From Megascapheus bottae (Eukaryota > Chordata > Mammalia > Rodentia > Geomyidae): a stretch of DNA of 64,000 nucleotides. Both the position numbers and the translations under genes were made by a program. The stretch is from contig JANJXV010000030.1 of NCBI GenBank assembly GCA_024803745.1, forward strand, positions 1,383,001-1,447,000, given 5' to 3'. Below, piece after piece: positions 10,075 through 20,500 of this stretch; positions within the stretch are counted from its first letter, which is position 1; the number at the start of each line of letters is the position of its first letter. The notes below the pieces were generated by a model, which did not search any database, had not been told where the DNA came from, and was given only the letters and a program-made list of their open reading frames with translations.

Positions 10075-11850
10075 TTGGAGCTGCTGCCTCAGCGCTGCTA
10101 CTGCTGCTCTGGTAAGAGACAGGAAGGTTCCAGAAGAGACAAGAGGACCTTGAGTGGCTTCATTAGAGGTCTCAGGCTGGCCTCTAATGAGATCGTGAGT
10201 TTTATTGAAAAACAAAAAAAAACAAAGAAACCTCCAGTTCCACTTGTCTCCCGCTCCTTGCTGCATATTTTGTGGCAGAATACATTTTCTGGGAATTCAG
10301 TGAAGGAGAAATGAACGTGGTTGGCCATTTCTCTCCCCTTGCTCCTTCAGGCATTCAAGGGAACTGCTCTCCTCCCAGACTGGTGCTGCTGTACCCCAGG
10401 TATGGTGGTGACGGGGACAGACAGGGAATGAGTGCATTCTGGGGACTGCAGAGAAATACGGAAGGTGTGAAGTGAGATTTTACCTGCAGAGGTGGCATCT
10501 TGCAGTGGGACATTCTGGAACGGATAGCTCTTCTGAGTTATCTGTGTGTCTGCTTCAAGACACCTTGATAAATAAAGGAATACATGACCCAATCCTTAGA
10601 GAACTCTTCCCTTGAAATGCGCCAGAATCCAACTGGGTCTCGCACGCCATGTGCTTGGCCAAACTTGGAGCGGGTTTTGAGGATGGGGCTGCTCTGGCAT
10701 GGAGTGGTGGGCTGAGGATGAGCCAGGCACCACCCTATTTAGCGATGCCAGGCTTTGAAAATGTGAGGTTGCAATCCAGACCCATGGTGGGGTGGGTGCT
10801 GGTGTCTGCCACCCCTTTTGAACTCCCCCCACGGTCACGTGTGTTTCACACAGCACACGCCAGCCATCCTGAAAAGTGGGGTGTGAATCCATACGCAGTG
10901 CAGCGTGGTGTGTGAGCCGTCCCAGAAATAGACCTCCGCAAAAGCAGCAGGATGGGGAAGGGCCAGGAGAGAGCGCCAAAGTGGCTGGCCATGGCGGGAC
11001 AGCCCCACTGGCCCGTCCAGGAGGGCTGGGCCATCTCAGAAGTCCTCACTTTCCCTGCGGGGCTGAGAGAGGAAAGGGCTGGCCCCAGGGCAGGGCAGGG
11101 CAGGGCTGTTTTGTTCAGAGAAACTGGAGGAAATCACCCAGGCAAGTTGCTCTGCAAGAGGAAGGCAGACCCGACCCTCCGAACAGGAGGTGAGAGCCCA
11201 TCTCCTTGGAGCTGTTTGTGTTACACAACTCAAATAAACAGCCATGCAGCAGCCACTGTCTCCAGGCCAGACGGGAGAGGCAGACAAAGGGCGTCGTCTC
11301 CTCCAGCCCCTGGGTCAGCCCGGGTCCTGCAGGACAACAGTGACAGCAGCCCAGACCCAGACCCAGGCCACCCAGCTCAGCGGGGGGTCCTGACTGCACT
11401 GGGCCCTGGAGCCCCTCCCTTCTGGACAGAGAAGGCCCTCTGTCCTCCAGCTAAGGAAATGTGTCCTGCTCCAGAGCTGACCCAGGAAGGGGGGTCCCTG
11501 GGCAAGAAGGGTGGAGTTCAGACCCAGGAGCCCGGCCCAGGGAGCCTGGAGCACAACCGCTGCTTCCTCGGGACTTGACTTGCTGAGAATACATCCCCTC
11601 TCCTGTGCAGGGCAGTGAGGCAGAGTGGGTGCTGCCCCCTGGGAGCTGTGGGCGGGGGTAGGGGCCTGGCGCCAGCTGGGAGAGCAGGGCTGGCTCAGCT
11701 GAGGGGAGATGGCAGCTCCAAGCGGGGCCAGCAGCCCTGCTGCCCGCACTGGCCCTGCTAGTAGGCAGGCAGGAAGCAGTTCCTCTTCCAGGCTGTGCTG
11801 ACAAAGTGTGGCGGGGAAGGACGGGAGCAAGACGCCTGTGTGTGCCGAGT
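10075..11850. other. Unique sequence, no gene supported
   Basis: The longest open stretch is 10952-11578 (plus, 208 codons), with a 189-codon frame opposite it at 11315-11884. Both are GC-rich and low in domain content, and neither has recognised splice or Kozak context. A moderately AT-rich block at 10455-10590 (GAGATTTTACCTGCAGAGG, GATAAATAAAGGAATACATG) might be a conserved element. Confidence 0.45.
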
Positions 11851-14800
11851 GTGCAAACACACACATACGCGCACAGAGATGCATCCGTTCATTTACATGA
11901 CGTCACATGTGCACACACACACATACGCGCACATAGATGCATACGTTCATTTACATGACGTCACATGTGCACACACACACATACGCGCACATAGATGCAT
12001 ACGTTCATTTACATGAAGTCACATGTGCACACACACATACGCACACATAGATGCGTACGTTCATTTACATGAAGTCACATGTGCACACACACACATACGC
12101 GCACAGAGATGCATACGTTCATTTACATGAAGTCACATGTGCAAACACACACATACGCGCAGAGATGCATACGTTCATTTACATGAAGTCACATGTGCAC
12201 ACACACACATACGCGCACAGAGATGCATACGTTCATTTACATGACGTCACATGTGCAAACACACACATACGCGCAGAGATGCATACGTTCATTTACATGA
12301 AGTCACATGTGCACACACACACATACGCGCACAGAGATGCATACGTTCATTTACATGACGTCACATGTGCACACACACACATACGCGCACAGACATGCAT
12401 GCGTTCATTTACATGAAGTCACATGTGCACACACACACATACGCGCAGAGATGCGTACGTTCATTTACATGAAGTCACATGTGCACACACACACATACGC
12501 GCACGTAGATGCATACGTTCATTCACATGAAGTCACATGTGCACACACACACATACGCACACATAGATGCATACGTTCATTTACATGAAGTCACATGTGC
12601 AAACACACACATACGCGCACAGAGATGCATACGTTCATTTACATGAAGTCACATGTGCACACACACACATACGCGCACATAGATGCATACGTTCATTTAC
12701 ATGACGTCACATGTACAAACACACACATACGCGCACAGAGATGCATACGTTCATTCACATGACGTCACATGTACAAACACACACATACGCGCAGAGATGC
12801 GTACGTTCATTTACATGAAGTCACATGTGCACACACACACATACGCGCACAGAGATGCATACGTTCATTCACATGAAGTCACATGTGCAAACACACACAT
12901 ACGCGCACGTAGATGCATGCGTTCATTTACATGAAGTCACATGTGCACACACACACATACGCGCAGAGATGCGTACGTTCATTTACATGAAGTCACATGT
13001 GCACACACACACATACGCGCACGTAGATGCATACGTTCATTCACATGAAGTCACATGTGCACACACACACATACGCACACATAGATGCATACGTTCATTC
13101 ACATGACGTCACATGTACAAACACACACATACGCGCAGAGATGCGTACGTTCATTTACATGAAGTCACATGTGCACACACACACATACGCGCACAGAGAT
13201 GCATACGTTCATTTACATGAAGTCACATGTGCAAACACACACATACGCGCACAGAGATGCATACGTTCATTTACATGAAGTCACATGTGCACACACACAC
13301 ATACGCGCACAGAGATGCATACGTTCATTTACATGAAGTCACATGTGCAAACACACACATACGCGCACAGAGATGCATACGTTCATTTACATGAAGTCAC
13401 ATGTGCACACACACACATACGCGCACGTAGATGCATACGTTCATTCACATGAAGTCACATGTGCACACACACACATACGCACACATAGATGCATACGTTC
13501 ATTTACATGAAGTCACATGTGCAAACACACACATACGCACACATAGATGCATACGTTCATTCACATGACGTCACATGTACAAACACACACATACGCGCAG
13601 AGATGCGTACGTTCATTTACATGAAGTCACATGTGCAAACACACACATACGCGCACATAGATGCATACGTTCATTTACATGACGTCACATGTGCACACAC
13701 ACACATACGCGCACAGAGATGCATACGTTCATTCACATGAAGTCACATGTGCAAACACACACATACGCGCACAGACATGCATACGTTCATTTACATGAAG
13801 TCACATGTGCACACACACACATACGCGCAGAGATGCGTACGTTCATTTACATGAAGTCACATGTGCACACACACACATACGCGCACAGAGATGCGTACGT
13901 TCATTTACATGAAGTCACATGTGCACACACACACATACGCGCACATAGATGCATACGTTCATTTACATGAAGTCACATGTGCAAACACACACATACGCGC
14001 ACGTAGATGCATACGTTCATTTACATGAAGTCACATGTGCAAACACACACATACGCGCACGTAGATGCATACGTTCATTTACATGAAGTCACATGTGCAA
14101 ACACACACATACGCGCACGTAGATGCATACGTTCATTTACATGAAGTCACATGTGCACACACACACATACGCGCACATAGATGCATACGTTCATTTACAT
14201 GACGTCACATGTACAAACACACACATACGCGCACAGAGATGCATACGTTCATTTACATGAAGTCACATGTGCAAACACACACATACGCGCACAGAGATGC
14301 ATACGTTCATTTACATGAAGTCACATGTGCACACACACACATACGCGCACAGAGATGCATACGTTCATTTACATGAAGTCACATGTGCACACACACAATA
14401 CGCGCACAGAGATGCATACGTTCATTTACATGAAGTCACATGTGCAAACACACACATACGCGCACAGAGATGCATACGTTCATTCACATGAAGTCACATG
14501 TGCACACACACAATACGCGCACAGAGATGCATACGTTCATTTACATGAAGTCACATGTGCACACACACAATACGCGCACAGAGATGCATACGTTCATTTA
14601 CATGAAGTCACATGTGCACACACACACATACGCGCACGTAGATGCATACGTTCATTTACATGAAGTCACATGTGCACACACACACATACGCACACATAGA
14701 TGCATACGTTCATTTACATGAAGTCACATGTGCACACACACACATACGCGCACAGAGATGCATACGTTCATTTACATGAAGTCACATGTGCAAACACACA

Positions 14801-15680
14801 CATACGCGCACAGACATGCATACGTTCATTTACATGACGTCACATGTGCAAACACACACATACGCGCACAGAGATGCATACGTTCATTTACATGAAGTCA
14901 CATGTGCACACACACACATACGCGCACAGAGATGCATACGTTCATTTACATGAAGTCACATGTGCACACACACACATACGCGCACAGAGATGCATACGTT
15001 CATTTACATGAAGTCACATGTGCACACACACACATACGCGCACAGAGATGCATACGTTCATTTACATGAAGTCACATGTGCACACACACAATACGCGCAC
15101 AGAGATGCATACGTTCATTTACATGAAGTCACATGTGCAAACACACACATACGCGCACAGAGATGCATACGTTCATTCACATGAAGTCACATGTGCACAC
15201 ACACAATACGCGCACAGAGATGCATACGTTCATTTACATGAAGTCACATGTGTACGCATACACATACGCGCACAGAGATGCATACGTTCATTTACATGAA
15301 GTCACATGTGTACGCATACACACACATACGGGCACAGACATGCATACGTTCATTTACATGACGTCACATGTGCAAACACACACATACGCGCACAGAGATG
15401 CGTACGTTCATTTACATGAAGTCACATGTGCAAACACACACATACGCACACGTAGATGCATACATTCATTTACATGAAGTCACATGTGCAAACACACACA
15501 TACGCGCACAGAGATGCATACGTTCATTTACATGAAGTCACATGTGTACGCATACACACACATACGCGCACATAGATGCATACGTTCATTTACATGAAGT
15601 CACATGTGCAAACACACACATACGCACACGTAGATGCATACATTCATTTACATGAAGTCACATGTGTACGCATACACATA
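11851..15680 (+). repeat. 58-bp minisatellite array (about 66 units)
   Basis: Tandem 58-bp units; a representative is 12193-12250. Each unit has an alternating purine-pyrimidine tract (ATGTG, CA repeats, CATACGCGCACA), then ATGCATACGT, then TCATTTACATGA and AGTCAC or CGTCAC. A shorter 56-bp form lacks one CA in GCGCACAGAG, and another form has CAAACACACAC. The last units (from 15240) carry GTACGCATACACA. Plus-strand frames with His-Thr repeats cross it because the unit has few stops. They are not genes, since 58 = 1 mod 3 rotates the frame each unit. Confidence 0.97.
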
Positions 15681-15715
15681 CTTTCATATACACACGGTCA
15701 CATATGCACATATAT

Positions 15716-15752
<37 letters not shown>
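15681..15752 (+). repeat. Degenerate array end plus (CA)n microsatellite
   Basis: Degenerate ATATACACAC/CACATATGCACATATATG sequence links the 58-bp array to about 19 CA repeats at 15715-15751. Confidence 0.9.
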
Positions 15753-15753
<1 letters not shown>

Positions 15754-15888
15754 AGCCGATGTGGGCGGCTCCAGAGTGGCTGAGATTCTATGTCTCAGCA
15801 GGTGAATGTTTGAGACCACTCCTGGATGAAGCCACATCCCCCCCACCCCCCAGGGAATTTGTTGGCACTTGACAGGGCAAAGAAAGAC
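15753..15888. other. Short unique spacer between two minisatellites
   Basis: About 135 bp of single-copy DNA with a C-rich run at 15838-15851. Nothing recognised. Confidence 0.5.
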
Positions 15889-16790
15889 AGAGGACAGGCT
15901 GGGGTGATAGGTCACTGGAGGATGGGCTGGGGTTATGGGTCACTGGAGGACGGGCTGGAGTGATGGGTCACTGGAGGATGGGCTGGGGTGACGGGTCACT
16001 GGAGGACAGGCTGGGGTGAAGGGTCATTGAAGGATGGGCTGGGGTGAAGGGTCATTGGAGGATGGGCTGGGGTGTGGAGGATGGGCTGGGGTGATAGGTC
16101 ACTGGAGGATGGGCTAGGGTGACGGGTCACTGGAGGACAGGCTGGGGTGAAGGGTCATTGGAGGACAGGCTGGGGTGAAGGGTCACTGGAGGACGGGCTG
16201 GGGTGATAGGTCACTGGAGGACGGGCTGGGGTGGCGGGTCACTGGAGGACGGGCTGGGGTGGCGGGTCACTGGAAGACGGGCTGGGGTGGCGGGTCACTG
16301 GAGGACGGGCTGGGGTGATAGGTCACTGGAGGACGGGCTGGGGTGGCGGGTCACTGGAAGACGGGCTGGGGTGGCGGGTCACTGGAGGACGGGCTGGGGT
16401 GATAGGTCACTGGAGGACGGGCTGGGGTGGCGGGTCACTGGAAGACGGGCTGGGATGAAGGGTCACTGGGAGATGGGCTGGGGTGATAGGTCACTGGAGG
16501 ACAGGCTGAGGTGAAGGGTCATTGGAGGACGGGCTGGGGTGAAGGGTCACTGGAGGATGGGCTGGGGTGTGGAGGATGGGCTAGGGTGATAGGTCACTGG
16601 AGGACGGGCTGGGGTGAAGGGTCATTGGAGGACGGGCTGGGGTGAAGGGTCACTGGAGGATGGGCTGGGGTGTGGAGGATGGGCTGGGGTGATAGGTCAC
16701 TGGAGGACGGGCTGGGGTGGTGGGTCACTGGAGGATGGGCTGGGGTGACGGGTCACAGGAGGACGGGCTGGGGCGGTGGGTCACTGGAGG
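15889..16790 (+). repeat. 28-bp minisatellite array (about 32 units)
   Basis: A representative unit is 16209-16236: GGTCACTGGAGGACGGGCTG plus GGGTGATA or GGGTGGCG. Shortened units that skip the GGTCACTGG segment (GGGGTGTGGAGGATGGGC) occur near 16071, 16566 and 16671. CpG (GACGGG) and decayed TpG (GATGGG) forms alternate, so the array is polymorphic internally. 28 = 1 mod 3, and the Trp/Gly/Arg-rich frames crossing it are artefacts. Confidence 0.96.
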
Positions 16791-17541
16791 CTCAGCTGTG
16801 TCCCGAGCAGCAGTACACGGGACTAGAACCCCCTTTTTAAGACTCCATCCGCACACCTCCTGTGGTACGGTCCCCTGCAGTGACGCGGCCATGTTAGCAC
16901 AGCGACGCAGACATGCCCTGCACACAGGAGCCACCCACCTCCGAGCACCCCCACCTCCCCGAGCCCTAGCCGGGGAGTGTCCTCAAGGCCTGCTCCTCCG
17001 CCTGTCAACTGGCCTATGACCCAGGGCATCTGCCACCAGACGATGAGCCCCTGCTGACGGGGCCACGGCCTTCTGTGCTCTCCCGGGTTGGTGGTGCCCA
17101 GGGAATGGGGTGCCCGGGGCGGGAGGATGAGAGGGCTGCCCTGACCTTCTTTCTGGATGAGTCTCCAGGCGGCAGCACCCAGGGTGGACCCCGGGCCTCT
17201 CCCGCCCCTTCCCTCGGGCCTCACAGGCTGGGCTCTCTTAGGTTCTGAGATCTGGGGTCATGGGCTGTGGGTCGTGGCCCGCGAGGCAGCCTTCCAGGCA
17301 GGGGCCTTGGGAAGCAGTGTGGGCTGGGCCTTGGCTCGGTTTCTTAGCGACCCTCACTTTGGCAGGTTTTTTGTGTTTAGTTTTGTTCTAACGCTTGCTC
17401 TTTATCACAAGCCCCTGGGGCAGATGACACGGGATGCCAAGCCTGACTGGGCTTGTTTGACAGGCCGGCTCTGCTCCAAGCCTCCGACTATTACAAAGGA
17501 ACTGGAGGGAAGGAGGGAAGCACAATCACGGCTAGGCAGCA
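16791..17541. other. Unique spacer between the 28-bp and 13-bp arrays
   Basis: About 750 bp of single-copy, GC-rich DNA. An open frame with an ATG at 17157 runs through it into the 13-bp array (395 codons in all). Its first 120 or so residues show no recognisable domain and the rest is repeat translation, so it is not called as a gene. A T-rich patch (AGGTTTTTTGTGTTTAGTTT) lies at 17364-17385. Confidence 0.5.
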
Positions 17542-20500
17542 CTCGGGGAAGGCTGGAGGGGAAGGCTGGAGGGGAAGGCTGGAGGGGAAGGCACGAGGGG
17601 AAGGCACGAGGGGAAGGCACGAGGGGAAGGCTGGAGGGGAAGGCTGGAGGGGAAGACACGAGGGGAAGGCTGGAGGGGAAGACACGAGGGGAAGGCACAA
17701 GGGGAAGGCACGAGGGGAAGGCTGGAGGGGAAGGCTGGAGGGGAAGACACGAGGGGAAGGCTGGAGGGGAAGACACGAGGGGAAGGCTGGAGGGGAAGGC
17801 ACGAGGGGAAGGCTGGAGGGGAAGGCTGGAGGGGAAGACACGAGGGGAAGGCTGGAGGGGAAGGCTGGAGGGGAAGGCTGGAGGGGAGGTTAGAGGGGAA
17901 GGCTGGAGGGGAAGGCTGGAGGGGAAGACACGAGGGGAAGGCTGGAGGGGAAGGCTGGAGGGGAAGGCTGGAGGGGAAGGCTGGAGGGGAAGGCTGGAGG
18001 GGAGGCTAGAGGGGAAGGCTGGAGGGGAAGGCTGGAGGGGAAGGCTGGAGGGGAAGGCTGGAGGGGAGGCTAGAGGGGAAGGCTGGAGGGGAAGGCTGGA
18101 GGGGAGGTTAGAGGGGAAGGCTGGAGGGGAAGGCTGGAGGGGAAGACACGAGGGGAAGGCTGGAGGGGAAGGCTGGAGGGGAAGGCTGGAGGGGAAGACA
18201 CGAGGGGAAGGCTGGAGGGGAAGGCTGGAGGAGAAGACACGAGGGGAAGGCTGGAGGGGAAGGCTGGAGGGGAAGGCACGAGGGGAAGGCTGGAGGGGAA
18301 GGCACGAGGGGAAGGCTGGAGGGGAAGGCTGGAGGGGAGGTTAGAGGGGAAGGCTGGAGGGGAAGACACGAGGGGAAGGCACGAGGGGAAGGCTGGAGGG
18401 GAAGGCTGGAGGGGAAGACACGAGGGGAAGGCTGGAGGGGAAGGCTGGAGGGGAAGACACGAGGGGAAGGCACGAGGGCAAGGCTGGAGGGGAAGGCTGG
18501 AGGGGAAGACACGAGGGGAAGGCTGGAGGGGAAGGCTGGAGGGGAAGGCTGGAGGGGAAGGCTGGAGGGGAAGGCACAAGGGGAAGGCTGGAGGGGAGGC
18601 TAGAGGGGAAGGCTGGAGGGGAAGGCTGGAGGGGAAGGCTGGAGGGGAAGACACGAGGGGAAGGCTGGAGGGGAAGGCTGGAGGGGAAGGCTGGAGGGGA
18701 AGGCTGGAGGGGAAGGCTGGAGGGGAGGCTAGAGGGGAAGGCTGGAGGGGAAGGCTGGAGGGGAAGGCTGGAGGGGAAGGCTGGAGGGGAGGCTAGAGGG
18801 GAAGGCTGGAGGGGAAGGCTGGAGGGGAAGGCTGGAGGGGAGGTTAGAGGGGAAGGCTGGAGGGGAAGGCTGGAGGGGAAGACACGAGGGGAAGGCTGGA
18901 GGGGAAGGCTGGAGGGGAAGGCTGGAGGGGAAGACACGAGGGGAAGGCTGGAGGGGAAGGCTGGAGGAGAAGACACGAGGGGAAGGCTGGAGGGGAAGGC
19001 TGGAGGGGAAGGCACGAGGGGAAGGCTGGAGGGGAAGGCACGAGGGGAAGGCTGGAGGGGAAGGCTGGAGGGGAAGGCTGGAGGGGAAGGCACAAGGGGA
19101 AGGCTGGAGGGGAAGGCTGGAGGGGAAGGCACCAGAGGAAGGCACCAGGGGAAGGCTGGAGGGGAAGGCACGAGGGGAAGGCTGGAGGGGAAGGCTGGAG
19201 GGGAAGGCTGCAGGGGAAGGCTCGAGGGGAAGGCTGGAGGGGAAGGCACGAGGGGAAGGCTGGAGGGGAAGGCTGGAGGGGAAGACACGAGGGGAAGGCT
19301 GGAGGGGAAGGCTGGAGGGGAAGGCTGGAGGGGAAGGCACGAGGGGAAGGCTGGAGGGAAGGCTGGAGGGGAAGGCTGGAGGGGAAGGCTGGAGGGGAAG
19401 ACACGAGGGGAAGGCAGGAGGGGAAGGCTGGAGGGGAAGGCTGGAGGGGAAGACACCAGGGGAAGGCTGGAGGGGAAGGCTGCAGGGGACGACACGAGGG
19501 GAAGGCTGGAGGGGAAGACACGAGGGGAAGGCTGGAGGGGAAGGCTGGAGGGGAAGGCTGGAGGGGAAGACACGAGGGGAAGGCTGGAGGGGAAGGCTGG
19601 AGGGGAAGACACGAGGGGAAGGCACGAGGGGAAGGCTGGAGGGGAAGGCTGGAGGGGAAGACACGAGGGGAAGGCTGGAGGGGAAGGCTGGAGGGGAAGG
19701 CACGAGGGGAAGGCTGGAGGGAAGGCTGGAGGGGAAGGCTGGAGGGGAAGACACGAGGGGAAGGCTGGAGGGGAAGTCTGGAGGGGAAGGCTGGAGGGGA
19801 AGACACGAGGGGAAGGCTGGAGGGGAAGGCACGAGGGGAAGGCTGGAGGGGAAGGCTGGAGGGGAAGACACGAGGGGAAGGCTGGAGGGGAAGGCTGCAG
19901 GGGAAGACACGAGGGGAAGGCTGGAGGGGAAGACACGAGGGGAAGGCTGGAGGGGAAGGCTGGAGGGGAAGGCTGGAGGGGAAGGCACGAGGGGAAGGCT
20001 GGAGGGAAGGCTGGAGGGGAAGGCTGGAGGGGAAGACAGGAGGGGAAGGCTGGAGGGGAAGGCTGGAGGGGAAGGCTGGAGGGGAAGACACGAGGGGAAG
20101 GCTGGAGGGGAAGGCACGAGGGGAAGGCTGGAGGGGAAGGCTGGAGGGGAAGACACGAGGGGAAGGCTGGAGGGGAAGGCTGCAGGGGAAGACACGAGGG
20201 GAAGGCTGGAGGGGAAGACACGAGGGGAAGGCTGGAGGGGAAGGCTGGAGGGGAAGGCTGGAGGGGAAGACACGAGGGGAAGGCTGGAGGGGAAGGCTGG
20301 AGGGGAAGGCTGGAGGGGAAGGCACGAGGGGAAGGCTGGAGGGAAGGCTGGAGGGGAAGGCTGGAGGGGAAGGCTGGAGGGGAAGACACGAGGGGAAGGC
20401 AGGAGGGGAAGGCTGGAGGGGAAGGCTGGAGGGGAAGACACCAGGGGAAGGCTGGAGGGGAAGGCTGCAGGGGACGACACGAGGGGAAGGCTGGAGGGGA

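Noticed and set aside
10952..11578. 208-codon plus-strand frame next to the 58-bp array
   Set aside because: A 189-codon frame opposes it and composition is Pro/Gly/Ser-rich without motif; no splice or promoter context.
12051..12416. His/Thr-rich frames across the 58-bp array, like a histidine-repeat protein
   Set aside because: They are generated by CACACACA and ACATACGCGCAC units. Frames end at TAG in GCACATAGATG variants and restart in the next unit, with no constant frame.
11851..15680. CRISPR-like array (repeats with short variable parts)
   Set aside because: Units are contiguous 58-bp copies with no unique spacers, in mammalian SINE-bearing DNA.
16203..16514. Trp/Gly/Arg-rich frames over the 28-bp array
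   Set aside because: 28 = 1 mod 3 makes rotating frames open; minisatellite artefact.
17157..18344. Plus-strand frame of 395 codons entering the array from the left
   Set aside because: The unique part has no recognisable family and the frame survives only because the repeat has no stops.
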